A DNA stretch of 44,964 nt from RGIG9041 sp045612565 (GCA_045612565.1 JAZKZG010000030.1:1-44964); one strand, 5' to 3'; shown: positions 25,101 through 32,815, counted from the stretch's first letter. The notes: a model not told the origin generated them from the sequence alone. Translations and numbers: made by a program.

Positions 25101-25415
25101 GGCGTTTATGCCCTTTATTGCTCTGTAAATTTCTTTTTTGTTGCCTATATGATACTCAAGATAAACATAAGTGTTATCTTGTGCATCTTTCCAGCCGTCA
25201 TCAACAAATACAAGATTTGACGCAGTAACGCTTGCACCATAGCCAGGGTTTGCGATAGAGTCAAAAGGATTGTAAATGAACTTATTAAGTTCTGCTGATT
25301 CTTTTTGTGCAATTTCCTGCGGAGTAAGTGCCGAAACAACAGAAAATGCGCTGAGCATTGCAACTGTTGTAATAACAGCAATAACCGCTGCCAGAACTCT
25401 TTTAGTTTTGGTCAT
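22167..25415 (-). CDS. Secreted beta-helix protein anchored by S-layer homology domains
   Basis: 1082 residues. The signal peptide (residues ~1-30: KRVLAAVIAVITTVAMLSAFSVVSA) is followed by a right-handed beta-helix-like region at about 90-370, with repeated NxF/NN turns (VFIDNCIFNAS, YYFTNCRVVG, HIENNYFENCSGGVL, SFSNNLVRNCK). A middle region of Ig-like repeats spans about 370-880 (several VVIYK/TVYTLVTYN strands). Three S-layer homology domains lie at about 905-1075 (FSDIAGHWGEKYIKDV, YNYVKAAFALEFMVG, NITRAEIATILSK). It has no polysaccharide-lyase active site that I can name; it could be a major surface or adhesion protein. ATG 25415 has GGAGGTT upstream; the ATG at 25433 overlaps that site. 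A perfect consensus promoter suggests high expression. Confidence 0.88.
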   Translation of the reverse strand: MTKTKRVLAAVIAVITTVAMLSAFSVVSALTPQEIAQKESAELNKFIYNPFDSIANPGYGASVTASNLVFVDDGWKDAQDNTYVYLEYHIGNKKEIYRAIKGINAFASPQDAVAKVGRENLNIKVGAGTYDGTFGAAPGNFAYNGLTFYGNYAGTTPNVPDIEDPYIMNLNPNRNSELESKIAGRWTWEAGRYGITIDGFTVTEAMYTYVSSQYVGDVFIDNCIFNASFVMTSGGGYLDTYYFTNCRVVGATTACFTFGGANSDVHIENNYFENCSGGVLYVNAVGNKTGAPALVSFSNNLVRNCKNVVRYEYSNANYGINVAFNKVEGNTFYNCSGAYTVGSWYYVDAVSGTSIANIVDPTSKTYINKNNFINQPSGTPAIKLIGRESLAGKDVKFVISANYNKILFKDPKDPDNLAFDTSALGVVDGSYNYYNVASVDKIFAVDTLLSTMITMPYYKDEAMTELVAAGSIQWQTRVISKYYNPDPATYGINDKKSLIYAEALDGALNVTLDDKVLIAGTSKLDLYYDFMLTRPVANNVLPITGDRTLAYLVITNPTTGQSSKFGFTVNAKTDKTKAEYLGLYNKNTDLIYENTEVVGDTVKVQLDPIDINFPFYIASSPSSTVAYYTDADCKTAYKDEKYYMAPGKTTTIYAKITSGDQKTNKVIKLDFQRAGSAVADAAIESAVFPLDNINIFNNERKTIVYRPFAMVSKVAFDFNVSTGATYAIYSDKACTKLVSKQGDVKELPIGDGIVYYYVKVTNPSGFETVYTLVTYNDVKSTDNVIAGVTGITDGISIKDNVITIEASTTLALINAHFDTSPFADIVTYADANKKFKVDPSVTYQTVNNREVEVRTFQLGISQKVSYFYVDVTSEVGETNSYKVVIYKKAETTEFSDIAGHWGEKYIKDVADLGLVSGYAKGGKFEFRANNKATRQEVAILLCRMLGIEQHAFRNVALPYEDSSSIPEWSYNYVKAAFALEFMVGSNNKFNPTNNITRQEFFQAIAGVLKLDKEAAKTVDLGKFKDAKDVANWAQAATKACIKAGIVEGADGKLNPKSNITRAEIATILSKCTTIRNDVRYAD

Positions 25416-25431
25416 GATTAAAAAACCTCCC

Positions 25432-25459
25432 ATAAAAGCTATTTTTATAAAAGCTATTT
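25432..25459 (-). repeat. 13-base tandem repeat in the 5' leader of the S-layer protein gene
   Basis: ATAAAAGCTATTT occurs at 25432-25444 and 25447-25459 (15-base period), between the predicted transcription start and the ribosome site. It could affect transcript stability or bind a regulator. Confidence 0.6.
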
Positions 25460-25475
25460 ATACTAATACGTTTTT

Positions 25476-25504
25476 ATTATATTTTAATAGCGGTCAAATG
25501 TCAA
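25476..25504 (-). promoter_or_regulatory. Consensus sigma-A promoter of the S-layer protein gene
   Basis: On the minus strand, TTGACA (25504-25499), a 17-base spacer and TATAAT (25481-25476): full match to both hexamers at ideal spacing. Confidence 0.85.
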
Positions 25505-25593
25505 TCAATTTGTTTTGATTTTAACCACAAAACAACGCTTAAATACAATTTTGTTTAAAATATATAAATTAATTATACTATTTTTGTTAACAA

Positions 25594-25627
25594 TAACGGC
25601 GCAAAAAATACACTTTTTGCGCCGTTA
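25594..25627 (-). terminator. Hairpin after the S-layer amidase gene
   Basis: TAACGGCGCAAAAA (25594-25607) pairs with TTTTTGCGCCGTTA (25614-25627). The U-run on the minus strand is short and interrupted (TTATTGTT), so termination may be partial. Confidence 0.65.
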
Positions 25628-25629
25628 AA

Positions 25630-27213
25630 TTACAATGTCCTGAGATATTCGTCAATTCCGAGTGCAATTGCGTTTGCAATTTCATCGGTATGGGTTACAA
25701 TCCAGGTGGCATAGGTTGCATAATCGTGATATTCCACCTCAATAAGCACATTTGCCATAGTGGGATTTTTAACCTCGGTAAACGGTTTTTGCTCTGTCAT
25801 ATCATTGCGACTGCCGCCATCTTTGGTGGGTGTGAGCGCCGACATTCTGTTATAGATAAAGTCCGAAAGTTCTTTTGCGCCCTTGTTGTTGCCGTTATAA
25901 TAGCATATCGTACCTTGATATTTACCGTTATTTTTGCCCGAAATACCGTTTGAATGTATTGCAACATAAGCATCCGCACCCATTTTACCTGCTTCAACCG
26001 GTCTTGAGTTTTCATCGCCGCGGATCGATAGATTAAAGTTGGCTATATGAACCTCATAGCCCATTCCTTTGAGCAATTCTGCTACCTTGTTGCCTATTTT
26101 CTGCATCTGCAGACCTTCGGTATACACATGGGTTGAAGAATCGTTTCTGTTGTATATACTGTACTGATTGCTGTTCTGATTTGAGGGGCTGAGATAGACA
26201 AGGCGCTTTGGCACAGGGTCCACAAATCCATCAAAAAACAAACTGTTTATCATCGATGCACACTCGGCACGGGTAATATTGTTTTTTGGATTTATATTAC
26301 CTTTTTCATCGCCGTAATAAATGACACCGAGCGCCGATGCCACATACTTTTTGGCATATTCTGAAGTGGTATCAAAATCAGTCGCTGCAACGCCGAGTTT
26401 TTCACGCGCATTTTTAAGAGTGCTGTCAACATCAACACCCTCGGCACCTTCGGCACCAAGCAAAATGCGCATCATAATAACCGCAACATCCTCACGCTTA
26501 ATAGGACTGTCCGGACAGAAAGTATCGTCTCCCATACCGTTTACAATTCCTGATTCAGCACAGGTTGTAACAGCTTCAAAATACCACGCACCACTCTCAA
26601 CATCAACAAAAGACGCCTGTTTGTGCTGTGTCATAACCGATTCATCGTCTTTATAAATCTGATAAATCATCTGACAGAACTGAGCACGTGTCATATTATC
26701 GGCAATACCGAAAGTTGTTTTTGAAACGCCCACAAAAAAACCTGCACTGAAGCAGTGCTGTATTTGTCTGTAACCCCAATAGGTTTTATAAACATCTTCA
26801 AAAGCAAGTGCGTCTTTTGCTTCATCATAAACAACAAAATACTCATTGAATGTGTTTCCGTCGACGTCAAATTTTGCGCACCTTCTGCCAAGGGTATCAC
26901 CCTTCCACTCAACCAGATATTTCTTGTCAAAATCGAGTTGCGCTGTGCTACCGTCATAGTATGTAACATTTATTTTTGCACCTGTAAAATCGGGCTGTGA
27001 ACCGAGTTTTACAAATCTGTTTTTGGCATCAATTGTAAGACGTATGCCTGTAACCGTCTTTTTATCGGGTTGTGTCTGTTCGGGAGGCGTTGTATCCTGC
27101 ACCTGTTCAGTTTCTGTCACAACTGGCGTCTCATCTGCAAATACAAAGCACAAAGATGACATTAAAAATACCGACAATACAATTGTCGGTATAATTCTTA
27201 AAAATTTATTCAT
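25630..27213 (-). CDS. S-layer-anchored N-acetylmuramoyl-L-alanine amidase (Amidase_3 type)
   Basis: 527 residues. A signal peptide (1-26) precedes a Thr/Gln/Pro linker and an Ig-like domain (VTGIRLTIDAKNRFVKLGSQPDFTGAKINVTYYDG). Three S-layer homology repeats lie at about 140-330, with NMTRAQFCQMI, PIKREDVAVIMMRIL and NITRAECASMI. The amidase domain (about 340-527) cuts peptide stems from cell-wall glycan. AIHSNG supplies the usual second zinc His and VLIEVEYHD the catalytic/zinc Glu. The N-terminal zinc His (GHGG-type) is not present; the strand reads LSPSNQNSNQY, as in a clostridial and phage-type amidase subgroup (from memory). It probably remodels wall under the S-layer. ATG is preceded by AGGAG. 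Confidence 0.9.
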   Translation of the reverse strand: MNKFLRIIPTIVLSVFLMSSLCFVFADETPVVTETEQVQDTTPPEQTQPDKKTVTGIRLTIDAKNRFVKLGSQPDFTGAKINVTYYDGSTAQLDFDKKYLVEWKGDTLGRRCAKFDVDGNTFNEYFVVYDEAKDALAFEDVYKTYWGYRQIQHCFSAGFFVGVSKTTFGIADNMTRAQFCQMIYQIYKDDESVMTQHKQASFVDVESGAWYFEAVTTCAESGIVNGMGDDTFCPDSPIKREDVAVIMMRILLGAEGAEGVDVDSTLKNAREKLGVAATDFDTTSEYAKKYVASALGVIYYGDEKGNINPKNNITRAECASMINSLFFDGFVDPVPKRLVYLSPSNQNSNQYSIYNRNDSSTHVYTEGLQMQKIGNKVAELLKGMGYEVHIANFNLSIRGDENSRPVEAGKMGADAYVAIHSNGISGKNNGKYQGTICYYNGNNKGAKELSDFIYNRMSALTPTKDGGSRNDMTEQKPFTEVKNPTMANVLIEVEYHDYATYATWIVTHTDEIANAIALGIDEYLRTL

Positions 27214-27242
27214 ACCGAATCTCCTGTAAAATCTATATAGTT

Positions 27243-27272
27243 ATAATAACATTTACAGTATGCCTCGGTCAA
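27243..27272 (-). promoter_or_regulatory. Possible promoter of the S-layer amidase gene
   Basis: On the minus strand, TTGACC (27272-27267), an 18-base spacer and TATTAT (27248-27243). No convincing spo0A terminator lies between the two genes, so read-through is also possible. Confidence 0.45.
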
Positions 27273-27301
27273 TGTTTTTTGCCAAAAATCAATAAGTAAA
27301 T

Positions 27302-28063
27302 TTATCCAACCCGAAGGTCAAGGCGAACACGTTCTGTAAGCATTGAAATAAATTCGCCGTTGGTGGGCTTACCCTTTGTACTCTTTACGGTATAGCCAAA
27401 AATCCCGTTCAAAACGTCAACGTCACCGCGTCCCCAGGCAACTTCAACTGCGTGGCGGATTGCGCGTTCAACGCGTGAGGGAGTGGTTTTGTGCGACTTT
27501 GCGATTGACGGATAAAGTTCCTTTGTTATCGAACGTAAAATTTCGCGGTCGGAAAGTGCCATCATGATAGAGTCACGGATATAATCATAGCCGCGAATTG
27601 ATGCGGGGACGCCCACTTCATGCATAAGACGCGCAATGTAGTCAAGCAGGTCAAATCTGCTTTTTTCACTGTCATTTATACCGTGTTTGCGCTCAAGTTC
27701 AGTGCGGATTCTCCCATCAAACATATCGGCATCAAAAGGTATTGAGGTAAATATGTCAAATCCGCGTGACAGCACGTTTTCGATAACATTACCGTTTGTA
27801 ACCGATGCCACCGCAGCAAAAACAGTTGGATTTGAATAGCCTTTGTGCTTTAACATATCGATTATACCGATACTGTCCATATCCGAAATAAAAATATCGG
27901 CAATAACAACATCGGGCTTGTTGAATATAATTGCATCTACCGCCTCGCTTATTTTATCGGCAGTTGCCGAGATTTCATAGCCGTTTTGCTTTAAAAATTC
28001 ACAAACCGTTTTCATATTTTCACCTATCGGCTGCACAACTACCGCTCTTATTTTGTTGTTCAT
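27302..28063 (-). CDS. spo0A: Sporulation master regulator Spo0A with a degenerate receiver domain
   Basis: 253 residues. The C-terminal DNA-binding domain (about 140-253) is fully recognisable: VGVPASIRGYDYIRDSI, then the recognition region TTPSRVERAIRHAVEVAWGRGD, FGYTVKSTKGKPTNGEFI. The receiver domain keeps the length and phospho-acceptor Asp56 (VVIADIFISDMDS). Other required residues are replaced: the Mg-binding Asp10-Asp11 pair of B. subtilis is Gln11-Pro12, the conserved Thr is Val85, and Lys108 is Ile108 (FTSIPF). Phosphorylation control is therefore doubtful. ATG 28063 is eight bases behind AAGGGAG; GTG 28072 overlaps that site. No spoIVB lies upstream. It could be the genome's only Spo0A or a paralogue. 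Confidence 0.93.
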   Translation of the reverse strand: MNNKIRAVVVQPIGENMKTVCEFLKQNGYEISATADKISEAVDAIIFNKPDVVIADIFISDMDSIGIIDMLKHKGYSNPTVFAAVASVTNGNVIENVLSRGFDIFTSIPFDADMFDGRIRTELERKHGINDSEKSRFDLLDYIARLMHEVGVPASIRGYDYIRDSIMMALSDREILRSITKELYPSIAKSHKTTPSRVERAIRHAVEVAWGRGDVDVLNGIFGYTVKSTKGKPTNGEFISMLTERVRLDLRVG

Positions 28064-28111
28064 TTGGTACACTCCCTTGTAAAATTAATTTGAATTTTGT
28101 AACTTGTTGAC

Positions 28112-28158
28112 ATTATATAAAATCCAAATTCCAAAATTTCTCGAAAAACCTCGACAAA
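28112..28158 (-). promoter_or_regulatory. spo0A promoter region with tandem 0A-like boxes
   Basis: On the minus strand, TTTGTCGAGG (28158-28149) is followed directly by TTTTTCGAGA (28148-28139), two 0A-box-like sequences in exact ten-base phase (box consensus TTTGTCRAA). A TATAAT (28117-28112) lies downstream without a good -35 element. This arrangement suits autoregulation by Spo0A bound just upstream of RNA polymerase. Confidence 0.45.
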
Positions 28159-28169
28159 TACCAGAAAAT

Positions 28170-28196
28170 AAAAAAGAGCGGAATCGCCCTTTTTTA
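28170..28196 (-). terminator. Terminator of the citrate/RNA-methyltransferase operon
   Basis: On the minus strand, AAAAAAGGGCG and CGCTCTTTTTT pair around ATTC with one G-U pair, then ATTTTC. It overlaps the rsmI stop codon. Confidence 0.85.
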
Positions 28197-29030
28197 TTTT
28201 TTCATTACTAAATTATATACTTCGCTTTTTGGAAGTCCGCGGTCGTTGGCGCAAAGGCGGATTGCCGTCTTTTTGTCATTGCCTACATTTATATAATACT
28301 CGACGTGATCTGGGATTGTAAGTTTTTCCCAAAACTGTTCTTCACGGTTTTGCTCGTTTTCGCCTTCAACAATAATCACAAACTCTCCCTTTGGGTCAGT
28401 CTCATCAAAATGGTCAATCATTTCCGAAAGCGTACCGCGAAGCACCTCTTCATAGAGTTTTGTGAGTTCGCGCACTACTGCACAGCGTCTGTCACCAAGC
28501 ATCTCTTTCAGATCGGCAAGCGTACCTTTTACCTTTGTGGGACCTTCATAAAAAATGAGCGTATTGCGATATCCTTTAAGACTCTCTAAATGCTCACGCC
28601 TGTTCTTTTTTGCGGTTGACAAAAAGCCCTCGAACGAAAAACGCGAGGTATCAAGCCCCGAAAGCACAAGTGCCGTTGAAAAAGCGGTGGGTCCGGGGAC
28701 CGCGGTCACAGAAAAACCTTCATCATACAGCATACGCACAAGATCTTCGCCGGGATCAGATATTGCGGGCATACCCGCGTCGGTCACAAGTGCACCGCGT
28801 TTTCCCTCTTTTAAAAGTGCGATAATCTCCTCGCCCCTGCGCTTTTTGTTGTGTTCAAAATAACTGATGAGCGGTTTTTTTATATCAAAATGATTAAGAA
28901 GTTTTAAAGTGTTGCGCGTATCCTCCGCCGCAACAAAATCAACCTGCGATAACACCTCAATCGCTCGGCTTGAAAAGTCGCCGAGGTTACCTATCGGTGT
29001 ACCGACAAGGTAAAAATCAAACTCACGCAT
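28194..29030 (-). CDS. rsmI: 16S rRNA (cytidine-1402 2'-O)-methyltransferase RsmI
   Basis: About 278 residues. SAM-dependent enzyme of the tetrapyrrole-methylase fold that methylates the ribose of C1402 in the 16S rRNA decoding centre. Family motifs: FYLVGTPIGNLGDFSSRAIEVLSQVDFVAAEDTRNTLKLLNHF, SYFEHNK, LVTDAGMPAISDPGEDLVR, TAVPGPTAFSTALVLSGL, FEGFL. ATG 29030 fits the conserved N-terminus; a longer reading to 29066 would add twelve non-conserved residues and run deep into trmN6. It overlaps trmN6 by eight bases and ends the operon. Confidence 0.95.
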   Translation of the reverse strand: MREFDFYLVGTPIGNLGDFSSRAIEVLSQVDFVAAEDTRNTLKLLNHFDIKKPLISYFEHNKKRRGEEIIALLKEGKRGALVTDAGMPAISDPGEDLVRMLYDEGFSVTAVPGPTAFSTALVLSGLDTSRFSFEGFLSTAKKNRREHLESLKGYRNTLIFYEGPTKVKGTLADLKEMLGDRRCAVVRELTKLYEEVLRGTLSEMIDHFDETDPKGEFVIIVEGENEQNREEQFWEKLTIPDHVEYYINVGNDKKTAIRLCANDRGLPKSEVYNLVMKK

Positions 29031-29739
29031 TATATAACCTACTGCTTTCTTCGGTATAACTACCATCGTCGTTGTAAATTATCATATTCTTTTGCACCGT
29101 AAGATAAGGCGGTGCGCCCTTTATGCCCGATATCAGCACCATATTCGGCTCACTGTCACGCTTTGACTGAACAAGTTTTAACGTTCTTGGCTCAATTTTA
29201 AATTCGCGCATGGCACACAGAATATCGCATATACGCGACGGTCTGTGTATCATATACATTCTTCCGCCCGTTTCCAAAAGATAGTTTGCCGCACGGCATA
29301 CATCGCGGATATCGCAAAGAGTTTCGCGCCGCGCCGCGTTTTTCATAGGGTTGGGGCTGTCAATACCGTGGCCGTTTTTTTCATACGGCGGATTGACGGT
29401 GAGCACATCGAAACTGCTCTTTTTAAAGTGATTTTCAATTTCTTTTATATCGGCATTGACGATATTTAGCCTTTTTTCACAACCGTTAAGCTCGGCACTC
29501 TTTTTTGCAAGGTCACAAAAATAGTCAAAGTACTCGACCATCGTGATATTCTCCACGTCACCACGTGCTAAAAGCAGCAGTGGGATAATCCCACTGCCGC
29601 TGCAGATATCAATCACGCGGTCAGTCTTTTTCACCTGTGCCTCTGCCGCAAGAAACACAGCGTCAACACCAAAGCAAAACTGCGACGGATCCTGATATAT
29701 CTTATATCCGTTTATGTTAAGTTCGTCTAATCTTAACAT
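29023..29739 (-). CDS. TrmN6-family tRNA (adenine-N6) methyltransferase
   Basis: 238 residues. Rossmann-type SAM methyltransferase related to E. coli TrmN6 (YfiC) and B. subtilis YabB, which modify A37 of tRNA-Val in E. coli. Motif I is VIDICSGSGIIPLLLLARG; the adenine-N6 catalytic motif is NPPY in FDVLTVNPPYEKNGHG. DELNINGYKIYQDPSQFCFGVDAVFLAAE is the family N-terminus. The stop of the isocitrate dehydrogenase gene overlaps its ATG by one base (TAATG). In B. subtilis yabB and rsmI lie next to holB-ricT; here that block is split, with this pair appended to the citrate genes. The exact tRNA target is inferred from family only. Confidence 0.88.
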   Translation of the reverse strand: MLRLDELNINGYKIYQDPSQFCFGVDAVFLAAEAQVKKTDRVIDICSGSGIIPLLLLARGDVENITMVEYFDYFCDLAKKSAELNGCEKRLNIVNADIKEIENHFKKSSFDVLTVNPPYEKNGHGIDSPNPMKNAARRETLCDIRDVCRAANYLLETGGRMYMIHRPSRICDILCAMREFKIEPRTLKLVQSKRDSEPNMVLISGIKGAPPYLTVQKNMIIYNDDGSYTEESSRLYNA

Positions 29740-30878
29740 TACAGATTTTCCATAATGTACTGTGTAAACTGCTCACAAGATGCGCCTGTTGAACGGCCTG
29801 TGATAACATATTTTTTCTCGGTTTCGAGGCATACGCGCATTGCTTTTGCAAGGCGGTCAGCCTTGTCACTCATCGCGATGTGACGAAGAAGCATTTCGGT
29901 CGCTTTAAGCATTGATGAGGGGTTTGCATATGCACCGTCACCGCGCTCAATCATACGGGGTGCTGAGCCGTGGATTGCCTCAAACATAGCGTATCTGTCA
30001 CCGATATTGGCAGAACCTGCAGTACCTACACCGCCCTGAATCTGTGCAGCCTCATCAGTGATGATATCGCCATAGAGATTGGGAAGCACAAACACCTGAA
30101 AACGTGAACGGTTGTTCTCGTTTACGAGGTTTGCGGTCATTATGTCAATGTACCAGTCTTCTGCTGTGATGTCGGGGTAATCCTTGGCAACCTCGTGGCA
30201 AAGTTCCGAGAACTTGCCATCGGTCTTTTTCATAATATTAGCCTTTGTAACAATTGCAACATTGGTCTTGCCATTGTTTTTTGCATACTCAAAAGCAGCA
30301 CGTGCAATACGCTTTGTACCGCAGTCGGTTGTTACCTTAAAATCCATTGCGAGTTTACCGGGAATTTCAACACCGCGTGAGCCGAGAACGTACTCACCCT
30401 CGGTGTTTTCACGGTAGAATACCCAGTCGATATCCTGATCGGGAACGCTTACAGGACGTACATTTGCATAGAGGTCAAGTTCACGGCGCATTGTAACGTT
30501 TGCCGACTCGAGTGTACCGCCATGGGGTGTGGTTGTGGGTCCTTTAAGGATAACGTCACAAGCCTTGAGTTCTGCCAGAACATCGTCGGGAATAGCCTTG
30601 CCCTGTGCAAGTCTGTTTTCAACAGTAAGACCCTCGATTACGCGGATTTCAACCTTGCCGCTTGCGATTTCGTCTGCAAGAAGATGTTTCATAACCGAAA
30701 CGGCTGATTCTGAAATAATAGGGCCGATGCCGTCGCCACCGCAAACACCGATAACGATTTTATCCATATTGGTGAAGTCTTTTGCGCCTTCATCTTTTTC
30801 CATTCTGTTTTGTCTTTCAAGTTGTTCTGTGATAAGTGTTTTAAACTGCTCTACTGCTGAATCAATATACTGTTGCAT
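29739..30878 (-). CDS. Isocitrate dehydrogenase (isocitrate/isopropylmalate family, NAD-type)
   Basis: 379 residues. Converts isocitrate to 2-oxoglutarate and CO2; adjacent aconitase and citrate synthase genes favour isocitrate over isopropylmalate. Substrate loop: GGTLESANVTMRRELDLYANVRPV. Metal site: LPNLYGDIITDEAAQIQGGVGTAGSANIG. FEAIHGSAP and ANPSSMLKATEMLLRH are family-typical. A 38-residue N-terminal extension (through FTNMD) precedes the fold. AAGGAGA inside the end of aconitase serves as its ribosome site, only two bases separate the genes, and translation is coupled to trmN6 downstream. The NAD preference is inferred from its resemblance to NAD-type enzymes and is not certain. Confidence 0.9.
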   Translation of the reverse strand: MQQYIDSAVEQFKTLITEQLERQNRMEKDEGAKDFTNMDKIVIGVCGGDGIGPIISESAVSVMKHLLADEIASGKVEIRVIEGLTVENRLAQGKAIPDDVLAELKACDVILKGPTTTPHGGTLESANVTMRRELDLYANVRPVSVPDQDIDWVFYRENTEGEYVLGSRGVEIPGKLAMDFKVTTDCGTKRIARAAFEYAKNNGKTNVAIVTKANIMKKTDGKFSELCHEVAKDYPDITAEDWYIDIMTANLVNENNRSRFQVFVLPNLYGDIITDEAAQIQGGVGTAGSANIGDRYAMFEAIHGSAPRMIERGDGAYANPSSMLKATEMLLRHIAMSDKADRLAKAMRVCLETEKKYVITGRSTGASCEQFTQYIMENL

Positions 30879-30880
30879 TG

Positions 30881-32803
30881 TTACATATTCTCCTTTGTGT
30901 AGTTTAAAAGTCCGCCTGCTTTAAGAATGTCTTTCTGGCGTGTTGTATATTCGCAAACAAGCACGATTTCGTCCTTGCCGTTTGACATAACGATTTCGCC
31001 CTTGTCCATACCTGCAAAAATATCTGAAAGAACGAGAGCGTCGCCCTGTGTGAGTTTATCGTAATCATCAGCGTTTTTGAAAGTCAAGGGCATAATACCT
31101 GCATTTATAAGGTTTGCTGCGTGTATACGTGCAAAACTCTTTGCTATAACTGCGCGTACTCCAAGGTAGAGCGGAACGAGTGCGGCGTGTTCACGAGATG
31201 AACCCTGACCGTAGTTTGAACCGCCTACGATAATGCTCTGACCTGCCTCTTTTGCGCGCTCGGGGAATGTTTTGTCGCAAACACCGAAGCAGAACTGTGA
31301 AAGGTAGGGGATATTTGAGCGGTAAGGCAAAATCTTTGCACCTGCGGGCATAATATGGTCAGTTGTAATATTATCTTCGACTTTTAAGATAAGCGGTGCC
31401 TTGATTTCGTCGTCAAGACTGCGGCTCTTGGGGAATTCTTTTATGTTGGGACCGCGGAGAACTTCTAAGTCCTTTGCCTCGTCGGGAGTTGCGGGGGTAA
31501 TAACTGCCGAGTCGTCGATTTTGAACTCCTTGGGCATTTCGATTGAAATTTCGTCACCCATAAGTGTGGGACAGGTGATTTCGCCTGTGAGTGCTGCAGC
31601 AACTGCAGTTTCGGGCGATACGAGGTAAACCTTGCCGTCGGCAGTACCCGAACGGCCCTCAAAGTTACGGTTGAAGGTTCTGAGGCTCACACCCGCAGAG
31701 TTGGGCGAGAAGCCCATACCAATACAAGGGCCACAAGCACATTCAAGCACACGTGCGCCTGCTGCGAGAATATCAGAGAGCGCACCGCAGTCTGCAAGCA
31801 TTGCAAGAACCTGTTTTGAACCGGGTGAGATTGAAAGGCTTACTGAAGGCGAGATTGTTTTGCCTTTAAGCATCTTTGCAACCTTTAACATATCCATGAG
31901 TGATGAGTTTGTGCAAGAACCGATACAAACCTGATCAACCTTTGTACCTTTAAGGCTTGATACCTTAACAACGTTGTCAGGCATATGCGGACAAGCGATA
32001 AGCGGCTCGAGTTCCGAGAGGTTAATGTCGATAATTCTGTCGTACTCTGCGTCTGCATCAGATGCAAGTGCAACATAGTCCTCTTCTCTGCCCTCTGCCT
32101 TTAAGAATTCGCGTGTTGTTTCGTCAGACGGGAAGATTGATGTAGTAGCGCCAAGTTCTGTACCCATATTTGTGATAGTTGCACGTTCGGGAACCGAAAG
32201 TGTTTTTACACCCTCGCCGCCCCATTCGATAATTGAGCCGACACCGCCCTTTACCGAGAGAATGCGGAGTATTTCGAGGCTGACGTCCTTTGCGGTAACA
32301 AAAGGACGGAGTTTGCCTGTTAAATTTACTTTAATCATTTTGGGCATTGTGATGTAGTATGCACCCCCGCCCATAGCAACTGCAACGTCAAGACCGCCTG
32401 CACCGAAAGCGAGCATACCGATACCGCCGCCCGTGGGAGTGTGACTGTCCGAGCCGATGAGAGTTTTACCGGGTTTGCCAAAACGCTCGAGGTGTACCTG
32501 ATGGCAGATACCGTTACCGGGGCGCGAAAAATAGATACCGTGTTTTTTTGCAACCGACTGGATATAGCGGTGGTCATCGGCATTTTCAAAGCCCGACTGA
32601 AGTGTGTTATGGTCGATGTATGCAACCGAACGCTCTGTACGTACGCGGTCGATACCCATTGTTTCAAACTCGAGGTATGCCATAGTACCGGTTGCGTCCT
32701 GTGTGAGTGTCTGGTCGATTTTGAGCGCAATCTCTTTGCCGACTGTCATTTCGCCCGACACAAGATGTTCTTTAATGATTTTTTGTGCGATTGTAAGTCC
32801 CAT
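30881..32803 (-). CDS. Aconitate hydratase
   Basis: 640 residues, the shorter bacterial aconitase type that interconverts citrate and isocitrate with a [4Fe-4S] cluster. The cluster ligands appear in CIGSCTNSS and in CACGPCIGMG (two Cys). Other signatures: SDSHTPTGGGIGMLAFGAGGLDVAVAMGG, RNFEGRSGTADGKVYLVSPETAVAAALTG, and the swivel domain GGSNYGQGSSREHAALVPLYLG with the catalytic Ser/Arg. GAGGAG precedes the ATG, twelve bases after the GntR regulator. Confidence 0.95.
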   Translation of the reverse strand: MGLTIAQKIIKEHLVSGEMTVGKEIALKIDQTLTQDATGTMAYLEFETMGIDRVRTERSVAYIDHNTLQSGFENADDHRYIQSVAKKHGIYFSRPGNGICHQVHLERFGKPGKTLIGSDSHTPTGGGIGMLAFGAGGLDVAVAMGGGAYYITMPKMIKVNLTGKLRPFVTAKDVSLEILRILSVKGGVGSIIEWGGEGVKTLSVPERATITNMGTELGATTSIFPSDETTREFLKAEGREEDYVALASDADAEYDRIIDINLSELEPLIACPHMPDNVVKVSSLKGTKVDQVCIGSCTNSSLMDMLKVAKMLKGKTISPSVSLSISPGSKQVLAMLADCGALSDILAAGARVLECACGPCIGMGFSPNSAGVSLRTFNRNFEGRSGTADGKVYLVSPETAVAAALTGEITCPTLMGDEISIEMPKEFKIDDSAVITPATPDEAKDLEVLRGPNIKEFPKSRSLDDEIKAPLILKVEDNITTDHIMPAGAKILPYRSNIPYLSQFCFGVCDKTFPERAKEAGQSIIVGGSNYGQGSSREHAALVPLYLGVRAVIAKSFARIHAANLINAGIMPLTFKNADDYDKLTQGDALVLSDIFAGMDKGEIVMSNGKDEIVLVCEYTTRQKDILKAGGLLNYTKENM

Positions 32804-32815
32804 TTTTTTCTCCTC

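Noticed and set aside
25630..27213. Prophage endolysin origin for the amidase
   Set aside because: It has a signal peptide and three S-layer homology domains and no phage genes nearby, so a host wall enzyme is more likely despite the phage-type amidase start motif.
22167..28063. CRISPR array or other regular repeat in the region
   Set aside because: Repetition here is at protein level (S-layer homology and beta-helix repeats); no spaced identical DNA repeats are seen anywhere in the window.
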